64,000 bases of DNA, from assembly GCF_013267355.1 (NCBI RefSeq), contig NZ_CP053985.1:5890001-5954000 (forward strand). Direction: 5' to 3'. The stretch is from Achromobacter pestifer. Its GTDB lineage: Bacteria > Pseudomonadota > Gammaproteobacteria > Burkholderiales > Burkholderiaceae_B. The translations under genes were made by a program, and so were the position numbers. The notes beneath the pieces are model-generated. The model was not told where the DNA came from, searched no databases, and was given only the letters and a program-made list of their open reading frames with translations. Below, piece after piece: positions 1-8,484 of the stretch. Position 1 is the first letter of the stretch. Each line of letters opens with the position of its first letter.

Positions 1-1
1 G

Positions 2-274
2 GCCATGCTGTCGGTGGCGGCCGCCGGCTGCATGGTGTGCTCGCCGTTGTTCTGGAGCCTGCCGACCTCGTTCCTGGAAGGCAAGAGCGCGGCGGCGGGC
101 ATTGCCGGGATCAATTCGTTCGCCGGGCTGGCGGCTTTTGTCAGCCCCTATGCCATCGGCTGGATCAAGGACCTGACCGGGTCGACCGACTGGGGCATGT
201 ATTTCCTTGCCAGCTTCGCGCTGATCGGGGCGGTGCTGGTCTACCGCGTGCCGAAGAGCCTGGTCAACCGGTAG
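2..274 (+). CDS. MFS transporter, C-terminal fragment (5' end outside window)
   Basis: The reading frame is open from the first bases of the window to the TAG at 272-274, so this is the last ~90 residues of a longer gene. It holds the end of a major facilitator superfamily permease: a transmembrane stretch around the AAGIAGINSFAGLAAFVSPY segment, a cytoplasmic GWIKDLTGS loop, and a final helix (YFLASFALIGAVLVY) before a short basic tail. The loop pattern resembles the anion:cation symporter (ACS, phthalate/tartrate type) branch of MFS, which imports organic acids. The M20 peptidase follows 54 bp downstream on the same strand, so the two may be co-transcribed, suggesting import then hydrolysis of an amide or peptide-like substrate. 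The substrate cannot be told from this fragment. Confidence 0.8.
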   Translation, partial: AMLSVAAAGCMVCSPLFWSLPTSFLEGKSAAAGIAGINSFAGLAAFVSPYAIGWIKDLTGSTDWGMYFLASFALIGAVLVYRVPKSLVNR

Positions 275-328
275 GCGCCGCCCTCCATTCACAGGCGGGC
301 GCGTCGCGCCCGTCATTCTCAGACAGGA

Positions 329-1477
329 ATGATGATGACTCTGGACGTAGTTGCGTTGACGCAGGCAATGGTGCGCATTCCCAGCCTTTCGGGCAAGGAA
401 GGCGAGATGGCGGCGCTGATGGCCGCGACCCTGCGCGAGGCGGGCTTCAGCTCGGTCACGACCGATGGCAATGGCTCGGTGCTGGGCCTGATCGGCCCGG
501 CGGATGCGGACGTGGCCTTGCTGTTCGACGGGCACATGGATGTGGTGCCGGTGGCGGGCGACTGGCGCTTTGATCCGTTCGGCGCCGAGATCCGGGATGG
601 CCGGCTGTACGGGCGTGGCAGCACCGACATGAAGGGCGGCATCGCCGCGGCGATCTGCGGCGTGGCGGAGGCGGCGCGGGAGGGCTTGAAGCGCCGCGTG
701 GCGGTGTCGGCCAGCGTGCTGGAGGAAATCATCGAAGGGCATGCGCTGGCTTCGGTGCTGGACGCCTGCGCGCCGCAGGCGGTGGTCATCTGCGAGCCTT
801 CGAAATTGCAGATCAAGGCGGGGCAGAAGGGACGGGTGGAGCTGCTGCTGACTTTCCACGGCAAGCCGGCGCACGCGGCGACGCCGCATATTGGCGTCAA
901 TCCCCTGCATGCGGCGGCGCGGGCACTGGCCGTGCTGGAAAGCCTGCCGCTGCCGCGCGACGAGGTGCTAGGCCAGGCGCTGCTGGTGCCGACGGACATC
1001 GTGTCGCATCCTTACCCGTCGATCTCCATGATTCCGATCTCGACGACGATACGCTTCGACCGGCGCACCGTGTCGGGCGAAAGCCTGGAGGACGTGTTGG
1101 CGCAGATCCGCGGGCATCTGACGGCACATGGCCTGTCTGATTTCACCTTGCAGGTCAGCGAGGATCGGGTGGCGACCTATACCGGGCAGCACGCGACGCC
1201 GCCGCGCTGGCTGCCGGGTTGGCGTTGCGACGAAGAGGCCGGGCTGTTGCAGGCTGCACGCGCGGCGGTCAGCGGCAGCGGCCGGGATCCGGTGGTCGGC
1301 AGTTGGGCATTCTGCACCAACGGGTCGGAATCGGCCGGGCGCCGCGGCATTCCGACGATAGGCCTGGGACCGGGCAATGAAGAGGATGCCCATACGATCG
1401 ACGAATCCATTGCGCTGGAGCAGCTGGAAGGCGCCCGCGGCATCTATCGGAACCTGGTGCGCGCCGTCTGCGGTTAA
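329..1477 (+). CDS. M20 family metallopeptidase / amidohydrolase (YgeY/ArgE-DapE type)
   Basis: A 382-residue zinc-dependent hydrolase of the M20 family (ArgE, DapE, carboxypeptidase G2, YgeY), which cleave amide bonds in small N-acyl amino acids or peptides in the cytoplasm. Metal-binding motifs are visible: DGHMDVVP at 67-74 (His69, Asp71), GRGSTDMKGG with Asp100, and an acidic LEEIIEG at 131-137 at the place of the catalytic Glu pair. The C-terminal GIPTIGLGPGNEEDAHTIDE motif supplies the last metal His and resembles YgeY-type proteins. Three ATG codons in a row (329, 332, 335) follow an ACAGGA ribosome site, so the exact start is uncertain by two codons. It probably forms a unit with the upstream MFS gene. 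It overlaps the convergent LysR gene by 4 bp. The substrate is unknown. Confidence 0.85.
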   Translation: MMMTLDVVALTQAMVRIPSLSGKEGEMAALMAATLREAGFSSVTTDGNGSVLGLIGPADADVALLFDGHMDVVPVAGDWRFDPFGAEIRDGRLYGRGSTDMKGGIAAAICGVAEAAREGLKRRVAVSASVLEEIIEGHALASVLDACAPQAVVICEPSKLQIKAGQKGRVELLLTFHGKPAHAATPHIGVNPLHAAARALAVLESLPLPRDEVLGQALLVPTDIVSHPYPSISMIPISTTIRFDRRTVSGESLEDVLAQIRGHLTAHGLSDFTLQVSEDRVATYTGQHATPPRWLPGWRCDEEAGLLQAARAAVSGSGRDPVVGSWAFCTNGSESAGRRGIPTIGLGPGNEEDAHTIDESIALEQLEGARGIYRNLVRAVCG

Positions 1478-2385
1478 GGCACCTGCATGCCGGGCAGGCG
1501 GGCCAGCCGGTCATTCAGGAAGTCGATCAGCAGCCGCGCCCGCAGCGACTGGTAGCGGCGCGATGGATAGATGAGGAAGGCTTCTTGCGGCGTGGCGCTC
1601 CATTTGGGCAGGACGCGCAGCAGTTCGCCGCTGGCGATCAGGTCCTGCACCAGCCACGCGGGGCACAATCCGATGCCGGCTCCCATGGCCAGGCTTTCGC
1701 GGATGGCCAGGGCGTTGTTGACGCGGAAACGCCCCTGGGTCTGGACCGTGGCGAGCGTGGCGCCCTGGTGCAGTTCCAGGGTGTCGCCGGCAGCCAGCCA
1801 GGCAAAGCGCACGTACTCGTGAGCGGCCAGATCGCGGGGCGCGCGGGGCTTGCCGTGCTGCGCCAGGTAGGAGGGGGCGGCGACCAGATAGCGCGGCGAC
1901 ATGGCCGCCTTGCGCGCGATGGCGTTGGGCGGCAGGTTGCCGCCCAGTCGCAGCGCCACGTCCACGCCTTCTTCCACCAGGTCCACGTAGCGGTCGTTCA
2001 GGATCAGTTCGACCTGGATGTCGGGATGGTCGTCCAGGAATTCCCGTATCAGCGCGTTCAGCCGGAACTGGCCTAGCGCCACGGGCGCGTTGATGCGCAG
2101 GAAGCCGGCGGGCTTTTCGGTCTGGCCGCGGGCGTCGGCCACGGCCTCCGAGTATTCCTCCAGGACGCGGGTGGCGCGTTCGTAGAAGCGCTTGCCTTGT
2201 TCGGTGGGCACGACGCGCGTGGTGCTGCGTTCCAGCAGCCGCACGTTCAGGTCCTTTTCCAGCGCGGCGACAATCTTGCTCAGGGCCGGCTGGCTCAGCG
2301 CTTGTTCGCGGGCGACGGCCGACAGGGTGCCCAGCTCCACGGCGCGGACGAAGGCCCGCATGGCGCGCAGCGTGTCCATGGTCAT
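1474..2385 (-). CDS. LysR-family transcriptional regulator
   Basis: A 303-residue LysR-type regulator. The N-terminal winged helix-turn-helix is plain (MDTLRAMRAFVRAVELGTLS, then ALSQPALSKIVAALEKDL at about residues 28-45), followed by the periplasmic-binding-protein-like effector domain (from about residue 90, AGFLRINAPVALGQF). This subgroup (DTLRAMRAFVRVVE...) is common in beta- and gammaproteobacteria and often controls a neighbouring divergent gene. The secreted SGNH esterase at 2481 is divergent and separated by 95 bp containing inverted repeats, so it is the probable target. The effector is not identifiable. The 3' end overlaps the M20 peptidase gene by 4 bp in convergent orientation. 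Confidence 0.9.
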   Translation of the reverse strand: MTMDTLRAMRAFVRAVELGTLSAVAREQALSQPALSKIVAALEKDLNVRLLERSTTRVVPTEQGKRFYERATRVLEEYSEAVADARGQTEKPAGFLRINAPVALGQFRLNALIREFLDDHPDIQVELILNDRYVDLVEEGVDVALRLGGNLPPNAIARKAAMSPRYLVAAPSYLAQHGKPRAPRDLAAHEYVRFAWLAAGDTLELHQGATLATVQTQGRFRVNNALAIRESLAMGAGIGLCPAWLVQDLIASGELLRVLPKWSATPQEAFLIYPSRRYQSLRARLLIDFLNDRLARLPGMQVP

Positions 2386-2416
2386 TCCTTATTGGAAGAA
2401 GCGGTATGCAGTTTAG

Positions 2417-2458
2417 GGTTCTACCGGTGGAATTGGGAAGAACCTATCGTGACGTCAC
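2417..2458. promoter_or_regulatory. Inverted repeats between LysR gene and SGNH esterase (candidate operator)
   Basis: The 95-bp divergent intergenic region contains an inverted repeat GGTTCT (2417-2422) / AGAACC (2439-2444) and next to it a perfect 10-bp palindrome GTGACGTCAC (2449-2458). LysR regulators usually bind dyads in such divergent promoters. Assignment to this regulator is inference. Confidence 0.4.
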
Positions 2459-2480
2459 TTTCTCTTTTTCTGGAGTCGTC

Positions 2481-3767
2481 ATGAATCGCTTCAATCTTCA
2501 TTCCCTGGTTTCGGCCGTTGCCTTGGCCGGTGGCCTTTCGGTCCTGGCCCCGTCCGCCACCATCGCGGCGCAGCCGTCCACTCCGGCCGATTCTGCGCGT
2601 GCCGGTTGGGTCAGCTCCTGGTTCGCCAGCCCGCAACCGCTGTGGGAGGATGCGTTCGTGCTGCCCACGGAGATGCCGGCCGAATTGCGTGAACAGACCT
2701 TGCGCCAGACCTTGATGCTCAGCGTGGGCGGACCGCGCTTGCGGGTGGTGCTGTCCAACCGCTATGGCACGCAGCCGCTGGAGATCGGCGCGGCCAGCGT
2801 GGCGTTGGCCTCGGGCCCTGCGGCGATCCGTCCGGCGTCCCGCCGCGGGCTGGCCTTTGGCGGTCGGCCAAGCGTGACGGTGGCGCCAGGGGCGCAGGCG
2901 GTCAGCGATCCGGTGGACCTGCCGGTGTCCGCGCTGGCCGAACTGGCCGTCAGTCTTTACTTTCCGCAGGCGACGCCGGTCACGACCTTCCACTGGGGCG
3001 CACAGCAGACCGGCGCCCTGGTGCGGGGCGATGCGACGGCGGCGGCGGAGCTGCCTGATGCGCAGGCGCTGCAAGGCCGGGCTTTCCTGGCCGGGGTCTG
3101 GGTGGAGAGCCCGTCGCGCGCGCCGGTGGTGGTGGCGTTTGGGGATTCCTTGACCGATGGCAATGGCTCGACGCCGGGCGCCAATCGCCGCTGGCCGGAT
3201 TTCCTGGCCCGCCGGCTGGCGCCGCAGGGCATGGGCGTGGCGAACGCGGGCATTTCAGGCGCGCGGGTCTGGGGCGACAAGATGGGCGTGAACGCGATGG
3301 CGCGCTTTGATGCCGACGTGCTGTCGCAGCCGGGCGTGCGCACGGTGGTGATGATGATGGGCATCAATGACATCGGTTGGCCGGACAGCGGCTTCGCGCC
3401 GGACGACGCGCCCATGACGGCGGCCAGGTTGACCGAGGGCTACCGGCAGTTGGCGGAGGCCGCGCGCCTGCGCGGCGTGCGCATCGTGGGCGGCACCATC
3501 GCGCCGTATGAAGGTTCGCTGCATGGCACGCCGCTGTCGGGCCACTACAACCCGGCGAAGGACGCGGTGCGTCGGGAGGTGAATCGCTGGATCCGCGAAA
3601 GCGGCGTGTTCGACGCAGTGGTGGATTTTGACGCGGTGCTGCGCGATCCGGCGCATCCGGCGCGGCTGCTGCCCGCGTATGACTCGGGCGACAACCTGCA
3701 TCCCAACGATGCCGGCTACCAGGCCATGGCGCAGGCCTTGGACCTGGCCACGCTGTTCGGCGATTGA
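2481..3767 (+). CDS. Secreted SGNH/GDSL hydrolase (esterase)
   Basis: A 428-residue secreted serine esterase. I start at ATG 2481, not at the upstream in-frame ATG 2406, because 2481 has a TGGAG ribosome site and begins a clean signal peptide (basic start, hydrophobic core, cleavage near TIAA-QP at about residue 30). An N-terminal beta-rich domain (about 45-210) precedes the SGNH domain. Visible blocks are I: VVVAFGDSLTDGNGS with Ser223; II: NAGISG with Gly260; III: GIND at 294-297; V: DNLHPNDAGY with Asp404 and His407. All four signature residues are therefore present. The family acts on acetyl-sugar, acyl or polysaccharide esters, and the substrate here is unknown. It is divergent from the LysR regulator at 1474-2385, its likely controller. 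A convergent dnaE2 ends 16 bp downstream. Confidence 0.88.
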   Translation: MNRFNLHSLVSAVALAGGLSVLAPSATIAAQPSTPADSARAGWVSSWFASPQPLWEDAFVLPTEMPAELREQTLRQTLMLSVGGPRLRVVLSNRYGTQPLEIGAASVALASGPAAIRPASRRGLAFGGRPSVTVAPGAQAVSDPVDLPVSALAELAVSLYFPQATPVTTFHWGAQQTGALVRGDATAAAELPDAQALQGRAFLAGVWVESPSRAPVVVAFGDSLTDGNGSTPGANRRWPDFLARRLAPQGMGVANAGISGARVWGDKMGVNAMARFDADVLSQPGVRTVVMMMGINDIGWPDSGFAPDDAPMTAARLTEGYRQLAEAARLRGVRIVGGTIAPYEGSLHGTPLSGHYNPAKDAVRREVNRWIRESGVFDAVVDFDAVLRDPAHPARLLPAYDSGDNLHPNDAGYQAMAQALDLATLFGD

Positions 3768-3783
3768 ACGGCGGCCGGAGCGC

Positions 3784-6700
3784 TTAGTGGAAATTGCGGC
3801 TCTGGGTGTTCAAGTCGCCCAGCAGCTCGGACAGGTCCACCAGCCGCTGCGCGATCAGGTGGCGCACCCCGTCCACGCTTTGCCAGGACCCATAGACGCC
3901 CAGCAGCGCGGCCCCCAGCAGTTCGCGGCGTTGGCGTTCTATGAGTTCCGTACGCACGACCACGTTGACGGGGCCGGTCTCGTCTTCCAGCGTGACGAAG
4001 ATCACCCCCTTGGCGGTTTGCGGACGCTGGCGCACGGTGACGATGCCGCAGGCGCGCGCCACGCGCTTGTCGGGGTAGCCGTTGAGCACCGAAGCGGGCT
4101 GGAAATTGCGCGCCGCCAATTGGGCGCGCAGCAGCGCCACCGGGTGGCTGTGCAGGGTCAGCCCCACGCTGCGGTAGTCGGCCGCCACGGTCTGGCCCTC
4201 GGACGGAGCGGACAACTGCGGCGCCTGGGTTTCCTGGATGGCGGCATCGCGCAGCAGGTCGCGGCTTTGCACGCTGGCGGCGGCTTCCCAGCTGGCCTGG
4301 CGGCGGTGGCCCGCCAATGTGCGCAGGGCGTCGCCGGCGGCCAGGGCGTTCAGGTCGTGGCGGGTGAGCGCGGCGCGGCGGGCCAGGTCGCCGGTGTCGG
4401 CAAAGGGGGCGGCGGCGCGCGCGGCTTCGATGCGCCGGGCGGCGTCCTCGCGGGCGCCCTGGATCAGGCTCAGGCCCAGCCTGACGGCGGGGCGTACGCC
4501 ATCGGCCGGGGGCGCGTGGAGATGCGCGGTCCGGCGGGCACCCGGGTGGCCATCGGGCAGGGTCTCCAGCGCCGAGTCCCAGCCGCTGATCGTCACATCC
4601 GGCGGCAGCACGCAGACGCCATGGCGGCGAGCGTCCTGCACCAGTTGGGCGGGAGCGTAAAAGCCCATGGGCTGAGAGTTGAGCAGGGCGGCCAGGAAGG
4701 CTTCGGGCTCGTGCCGCTTGAGCCACGAGCTGGCATAGGCCAGCAGCGCGAAGCTGGCGGCGTGGCTTTCGGGGAAACCGTATTCGCCAAAGCCTTCGAT
4801 CTGCCGGAACAGCGCTTCGGCGAAATCCAGCGCGTAGCCATGGGCCAGCAGCCCGCCCACCAGCTTGGCGCGGTACTTGTCCACGCCGCCCTTGCGCTTC
4901 CAGGCCGCCATGGAGCGGCGCAACTGGTCGGATTCACCGGGCGTGAAGCCGGCGGCCACCACGGCGATCTGCATGACCTGTTCCTGGAAGATGGGCACGC
5001 CCATGGTGCGGCTGAGCACCTCGCGCACTTTTTCGCTGGGATAGGTTTCGGGCTCTTTGCCCTGGCGGCGGCGCAGGTAGGGATGGACCATGCCGCCCTG
5101 GATCGGGCCGGGCCGCACGATGGCCACTTGCACCACCAGGTCGTAGTATTGGCGGGGGCGCAGGCGCGGCAGCATGGTCATCTGGGCGCGGGATTCGATC
5201 TGGAACACGCCTATGGTGTCGGCGTCGCAGATCATGTCGTAGGTGGGCGTGTCGCTGGGGGGTATGTCCTGCAGCCGCAAGGGTTGGCCGCGGCGCTGGC
5301 CGGCCAGCTCCAGCGTGCGGCGCAGCGCTGACAGCATGCCCAGCGCCAGCACGTCCACTTTCAGCAGGCCCAGCGCGTCCAGGTCGTCCTTGTCCCATTG
5401 CACGACGCTGCGGTCTGCCATGGCGGCGTTCTCGATGGGCACCAGGCGCGACAGCTTGCCGCGTGAAATCACGAAGCCGCCGGGGTGCTGCGACAGGTGG
5501 CGCGGAAAGCCCATCAGGGTCTGCGCCAGCGCCGCCCATTGGCGCGCCACCTGCGATTCGGGATCCAGGCCGCAGGCGCCCAGCGTGCGCAGCATTTCCT
5601 TCTTGCCGTCCCACCATTGGTGGGCGCGGGCCACGGCGTCGATGACGCCTGCGTCCACGCCCAGCGCGCTGCCGGTATCGCGCAGCACGCTGCGCGGGCG
5701 GTAGGAGATGACCACGGCGGTGAGCGCGGCGCGGTCGCGGCCGTATTTGCGGTAGATGTACTGGATGACTTCTTCGCGGCGCTGATGCTCGAAGTCCACG
5801 TCGATGTCGGGCGGCTCGTTGCGTTCCTTGCTGATGAAGCGTTCGAACAGGTTGTTGCCGCGCACCGGATCCACTTCGGTGATGCCCAGGCAGTAGCAGA
5901 CCGCGGAGTTGGCGGCGGAGCCGCGGCCCTGGCACAGGATGCCTGCCCCGCGGGCGTACTGGACGATGTCGTAGACCGTGAGGAAATAGGCTTCGTAGTG
6001 CAGGTCCGTGATCAGGGCCAGCTCTTTTTCGATCTGCGTGGTGACGCTGTCCGGCGTGCCGGACGGAAAGCGGCGGGCGGCCCCGGCCAGGGTTTCCTGG
6101 CGCAGATAGGTCGCCGGCGTGTGGCCTCGCGGAATGATTTCGTCCGGGTATTCGTAGCGCAGCTCGTCCAATGAGAAGGCGCAGCGGCGGGCCACGGCCA
6201 GCGTCTGGGCCAGCGCCTGCGGGGGATACAGGTTGGCCAGCCGCATGCGCGTGCGCAGGTGCTGTTCGGCGTTGCCGGACAGTTCGTAGCCGCATTGCGA
6301 CACCGGCTGGCGGGTGCGGATGCCGGTCAGCGTGTCGTGCAGCGGCTTGCGCGAACGCAGGTGCATCTGCACCTGGCCCAGCGCCACGATGGGCAGGTCC
6401 GCGGCCTGCGCGGCGTGTTCGACCGCGGCGCGGTGCAGGTCGTCGCGCGAGCGGTGCAGCAGGGTCAGCCCCACCCAGGCGCGATGGGGGAAGACGCGCG
6501 CCAGCCAGCGCGCCTGCTCGGACATGCGGTCGGCGTCGGTGCCGTAGGCGGGACTCAGGATGGCCAGGCATTCGGGCAGGTGTTGCAGATGGGCGTAGCC
6601 CGAGGGCGGGTCGGTGAGGTCTTCGGGCGCCAGTCGGTATTCGCCCTTGGGCGCGCGGGTGCGGGCCAGGGTGATCAGTTCGGACAGGTTGCCGTAGCCC

Positions 6701-7008
6701 TCGCGCGTCTGCGCCAGCAGGGTCAGGCCCAGCGGCGCGGCGTCGGGCGCGGCGCGCAGTTCGAAGGTGGCGCCGATGAGGAGCGGCAGCTTGCGGGCGC
6801 GGGCCTCCACGTGGGCGCGGACCACGCCTGCCAGCGAGCATTCGTCGGTGATGGCGAGCGCGGCGTAGCCAAGTTCAGCGGCGCGGTCGATCAGTTCCTC
6901 GGGGTGCGAAGCGCCCTGCAGGAAAGAGAAATTGGACTGGCATTGCAGCTCGGCATAGCCGGGCAGCTGGGCCAGGATGCCGGGGGTGTCGTCGTCGTCC
7001 ATGCGCAT
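3784..7008 (-). CDS. dnaE2: Error-prone DNA polymerase DnaE2 (ImuC)
   Basis: A 1074-residue C-family DNA polymerase, the translesion paralogue of replicative DnaE1. Its length (about 1050-1100) is shorter than DnaE1 (about 1160). It opens with the PHP domain (FSFLQGASHPEEL, AALAITDECSLAGVVRAH). The catalytic palm contains GRGSAANSAVCYCLG and the metal-binding PDIDVDFEHQRR near residue 400, and a late OB-fold region follows (ARACGIVTVRQRPQTAKGVIFVTLED). The ending NTQSRNFH matches the TRSRDFH-like tail typical of DnaE2. In the known system DnaE2 extends DNA past lesions and makes SOS mutagenesis together with ImuA and ImuB. It is the third gene of that operon, starting 6 bp after imuB. Expression should come from the LexA-controlled promoter at 9167-9196. 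Confidence 0.97.
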   Translation of the reverse strand: MRMDDDDTPGILAQLPGYAELQCQSNFSFLQGASHPEELIDRAAELGYAALAITDECSLAGVVRAHVEARARKLPLLIGATFELRAAPDAAPLGLTLLAQTREGYGNLSELITLARTRAPKGEYRLAPEDLTDPPSGYAHLQHLPECLAILSPAYGTDADRMSEQARWLARVFPHRAWVGLTLLHRSRDDLHRAAVEHAAQAADLPIVALGQVQMHLRSRKPLHDTLTGIRTRQPVSQCGYELSGNAEQHLRTRMRLANLYPPQALAQTLAVARRCAFSLDELRYEYPDEIIPRGHTPATYLRQETLAGAARRFPSGTPDSVTTQIEKELALITDLHYEAYFLTVYDIVQYARGAGILCQGRGSAANSAVCYCLGITEVDPVRGNNLFERFISKERNEPPDIDVDFEHQRREEVIQYIYRKYGRDRAALTAVVISYRPRSVLRDTGSALGVDAGVIDAVARAHQWWDGKKEMLRTLGACGLDPESQVARQWAALAQTLMGFPRHLSQHPGGFVISRGKLSRLVPIENAAMADRSVVQWDKDDLDALGLLKVDVLALGMLSALRRTLELAGQRRGQPLRLQDIPPSDTPTYDMICDADTIGVFQIESRAQMTMLPRLRPRQYYDLVVQVAIVRPGPIQGGMVHPYLRRRQGKEPETYPSEKVREVLSRTMGVPIFQEQVMQIAVVAAGFTPGESDQLRRSMAAWKRKGGVDKYRAKLVGGLLAHGYALDFAEALFRQIEGFGEYGFPESHAASFALLAYASSWLKRHEPEAFLAALLNSQPMGFYAPAQLVQDARRHGVCVLPPDVTISGWDSALETLPDGHPGARRTAHLHAPPADGVRPAVRLGLSLIQGAREDAARRIEAARAAAPFADTGDLARRAALTRHDLNALAAGDALRTLAGHRRQASWEAAASVQSRDLLRDAAIQETQAPQLSAPSEGQTVAADYRSVGLTLHSHPVALLRAQLAARNFQPASVLNGYPDKRVARACGIVTVRQRPQTAKGVIFVTLEDETGPVNVVVRTELIERQRRELLGAALLGVYGSWQSVDGVRHLIAQRLVDLSELLGDLNTQSRNFH

Positions 7009-7014
7009 GCCGCT

Positions 7015-8484
7015 TCAGGCGTAGAGCCCATGCAGGAACCAGCGGGCGTGTTCGTCGTCGCGCTCGCGGTAGATCCAGTAGCGCGCGGCGGCGGCGTCCT
7101 CGGCGACGAAATAGTCGCGCACGGTCAGGGCCGGGTCCCACCAGCCGCTTTCGATGCGTTCCGGGCCGCGCATCAGCCGCAGCGCCTGGCCGCCGTACTG
7201 CGGCCGGTGGCCGGACAGCTTCAAGGGGAGCGGCGGGTCCAGCAGCCAGAAGGGCCGGTCCAGCAGGGCGGGCAGGGGCGCGGGGCGCTGGGGCGGAGAC
7301 AGCGCGTCGCCCCAGGCGTTGGCGGCCTCGGGGCGGTGGTCGGGCACCGGGTGGGCATGGCGCACCTGATCGCGGCCCAGCCGCGCCACCAGCAGGTCCA
7401 GCAGCCGGGCATGGTCGGCGGGCGTGCCGCCGGGCTCGGGGAACAGGGTGGTGCTGGCGGCGGGCTGCTCGACCGTGTCGGGCGCCAGCAGCGCCACGGC
7501 GATCACGGGCGCTTCCAGGGTGAAACGGGCCAGCTTTTCCCGCAGCAAGTGGAGGATCTGCGGCGCCTGCCAGACTGGCTGGGCCAGGGCCAGCTCCAGT
7601 TCGGTGGGCGGCCGGGCGTGGCGGCCGCGTTCGTGTTCCATGCTGAGCACCACGCGGCGCACGGCCAGTTGCCGGGCGCTGAGCCAGCCGCCCAATTGTT
7701 CGGCCAGCCGGCGCGCCACCGCCAGCACCGCGTCGGTGTGTTCGACGTAGTCGGTGAGTTCGATGCGCCGCGAGAACTGGTGCGGCGGCTCGATCCAGCG
7801 ATGCAGTTCGGGCGCCAGGCCGTAGGCGGCGTCCAGGGCCTGCAGCAGTTCAGGCGCGCTGCGCCGCTGCAGGCCCGCGCGCGGCAGGGCGCGCAGGTCC
7901 GCCAGGGTATGGCAGCCGATGTCGTCGAGCCAGTCGCGGCGGGCCTGCGCCTGCGGCAGCAAGGAGAGCGGCAGGGCGTCCAGCCGCCGGGTCAACGTGG
8001 GCAGCGTCAGGGTGCGCCGGGGCGCGCGCCGGCCGGGGCTGCGCGCCAGCAGCCAGGCGCCGGCGGCGGTCGGCGCCATGCCGAGCGAGACGCGCAGGTC
8101 CAGCGCCCGCAGCGTGGCGGCCACCCGACGGTGCAGGGCTTTGGGGCCGCGGAAGAACATCAGGCTGGCGCCCACGTTCAGGAGCAGGGTGTCGCCGTCG
8201 GCCAGGGCGACTTCGGGGGTGTATTGCAGCAGCGCCAGCGCCGCGCCCTGCAAGGCTTCGGCCTCGGCCTGGACATCGCGGGGCAGCAGTTCGACCCCGG
8301 GGGCGATGGCGGCCGCGCCGGCGCGGCGCATGCCCGGCTTGACGCCGGCCCGGCGGGCGGCGGGCGTCAGGGCGGCGACGCGTTCCTGTTCCAGGACCGC
8401 GAACGCCTGCCCCTCAAGCGGCCAGTGCGGGCGCAGTGCGTCCAGCGGCAGGCAGCGCAGGAAGGCGGCGATCCAGAGGCGCAT
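7015..8484 (-). CDS. imuB: Y-family DNA polymerase-like protein ImuB
   Basis: A 489-residue ImuB, a catalytically inactive Y-family polymerase relative that links DnaE2 and ImuA to the beta sliding clamp. I start at ATG 8484 (MRLWIAAFLRCLPLDAL), the conserved ImuB N-terminus. The reading frame is open 80 codons further up, but that part is antiparallel noise within imuA. The palm and finger part carries LLLNVGASLMFFRGPKAL and a helix-hairpin-helix-like region (WLDDIGCHTLADLRALPRAGL). The usual Asp-Glu polymerase metal pair is not seen, as known for ImuB. A TTLFPEPGGTP segment sits where ImuB proteins have their clamp-binding motif. It overlaps imuA by 71 bp and is followed after 6 bp by dnaE2, indicating translational coupling. 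Confidence 0.93.
   Translation of the reverse strand: MRLWIAAFLRCLPLDALRPHWPLEGQAFAVLEQERVAALTPAARRAGVKPGMRRAGAAAIAPGVELLPRDVQAEAEALQGAALALLQYTPEVALADGDTLLLNVGASLMFFRGPKALHRRVAATLRALDLRVSLGMAPTAAGAWLLARSPGRRAPRRTLTLPTLTRRLDALPLSLLPQAQARRDWLDDIGCHTLADLRALPRAGLQRRSAPELLQALDAAYGLAPELHRWIEPPHQFSRRIELTDYVEHTDAVLAVARRLAEQLGGWLSARQLAVRRVVLSMEHERGRHARPPTELELALAQPVWQAPQILHLLREKLARFTLEAPVIAVALLAPDTVEQPAASTTLFPEPGGTPADHARLLDLLVARLGRDQVRHAHPVPDHRPEAANAWGDALSPPQRPAPLPALLDRPFWLLDPPLPLKLSGHRPQYGGQALRLMRGPERIESGWWDPALTVRDYFVAEDAAAARYWIYRERDDEHARWFLHGLYA

Noticed and set aside
3628..5331. A 567-codon plus-strand open frame opposite the dnaE2 3' half
   Set aside because: Begins inside the SGNH gene and has no conserved motif; shadow of dnaE2.
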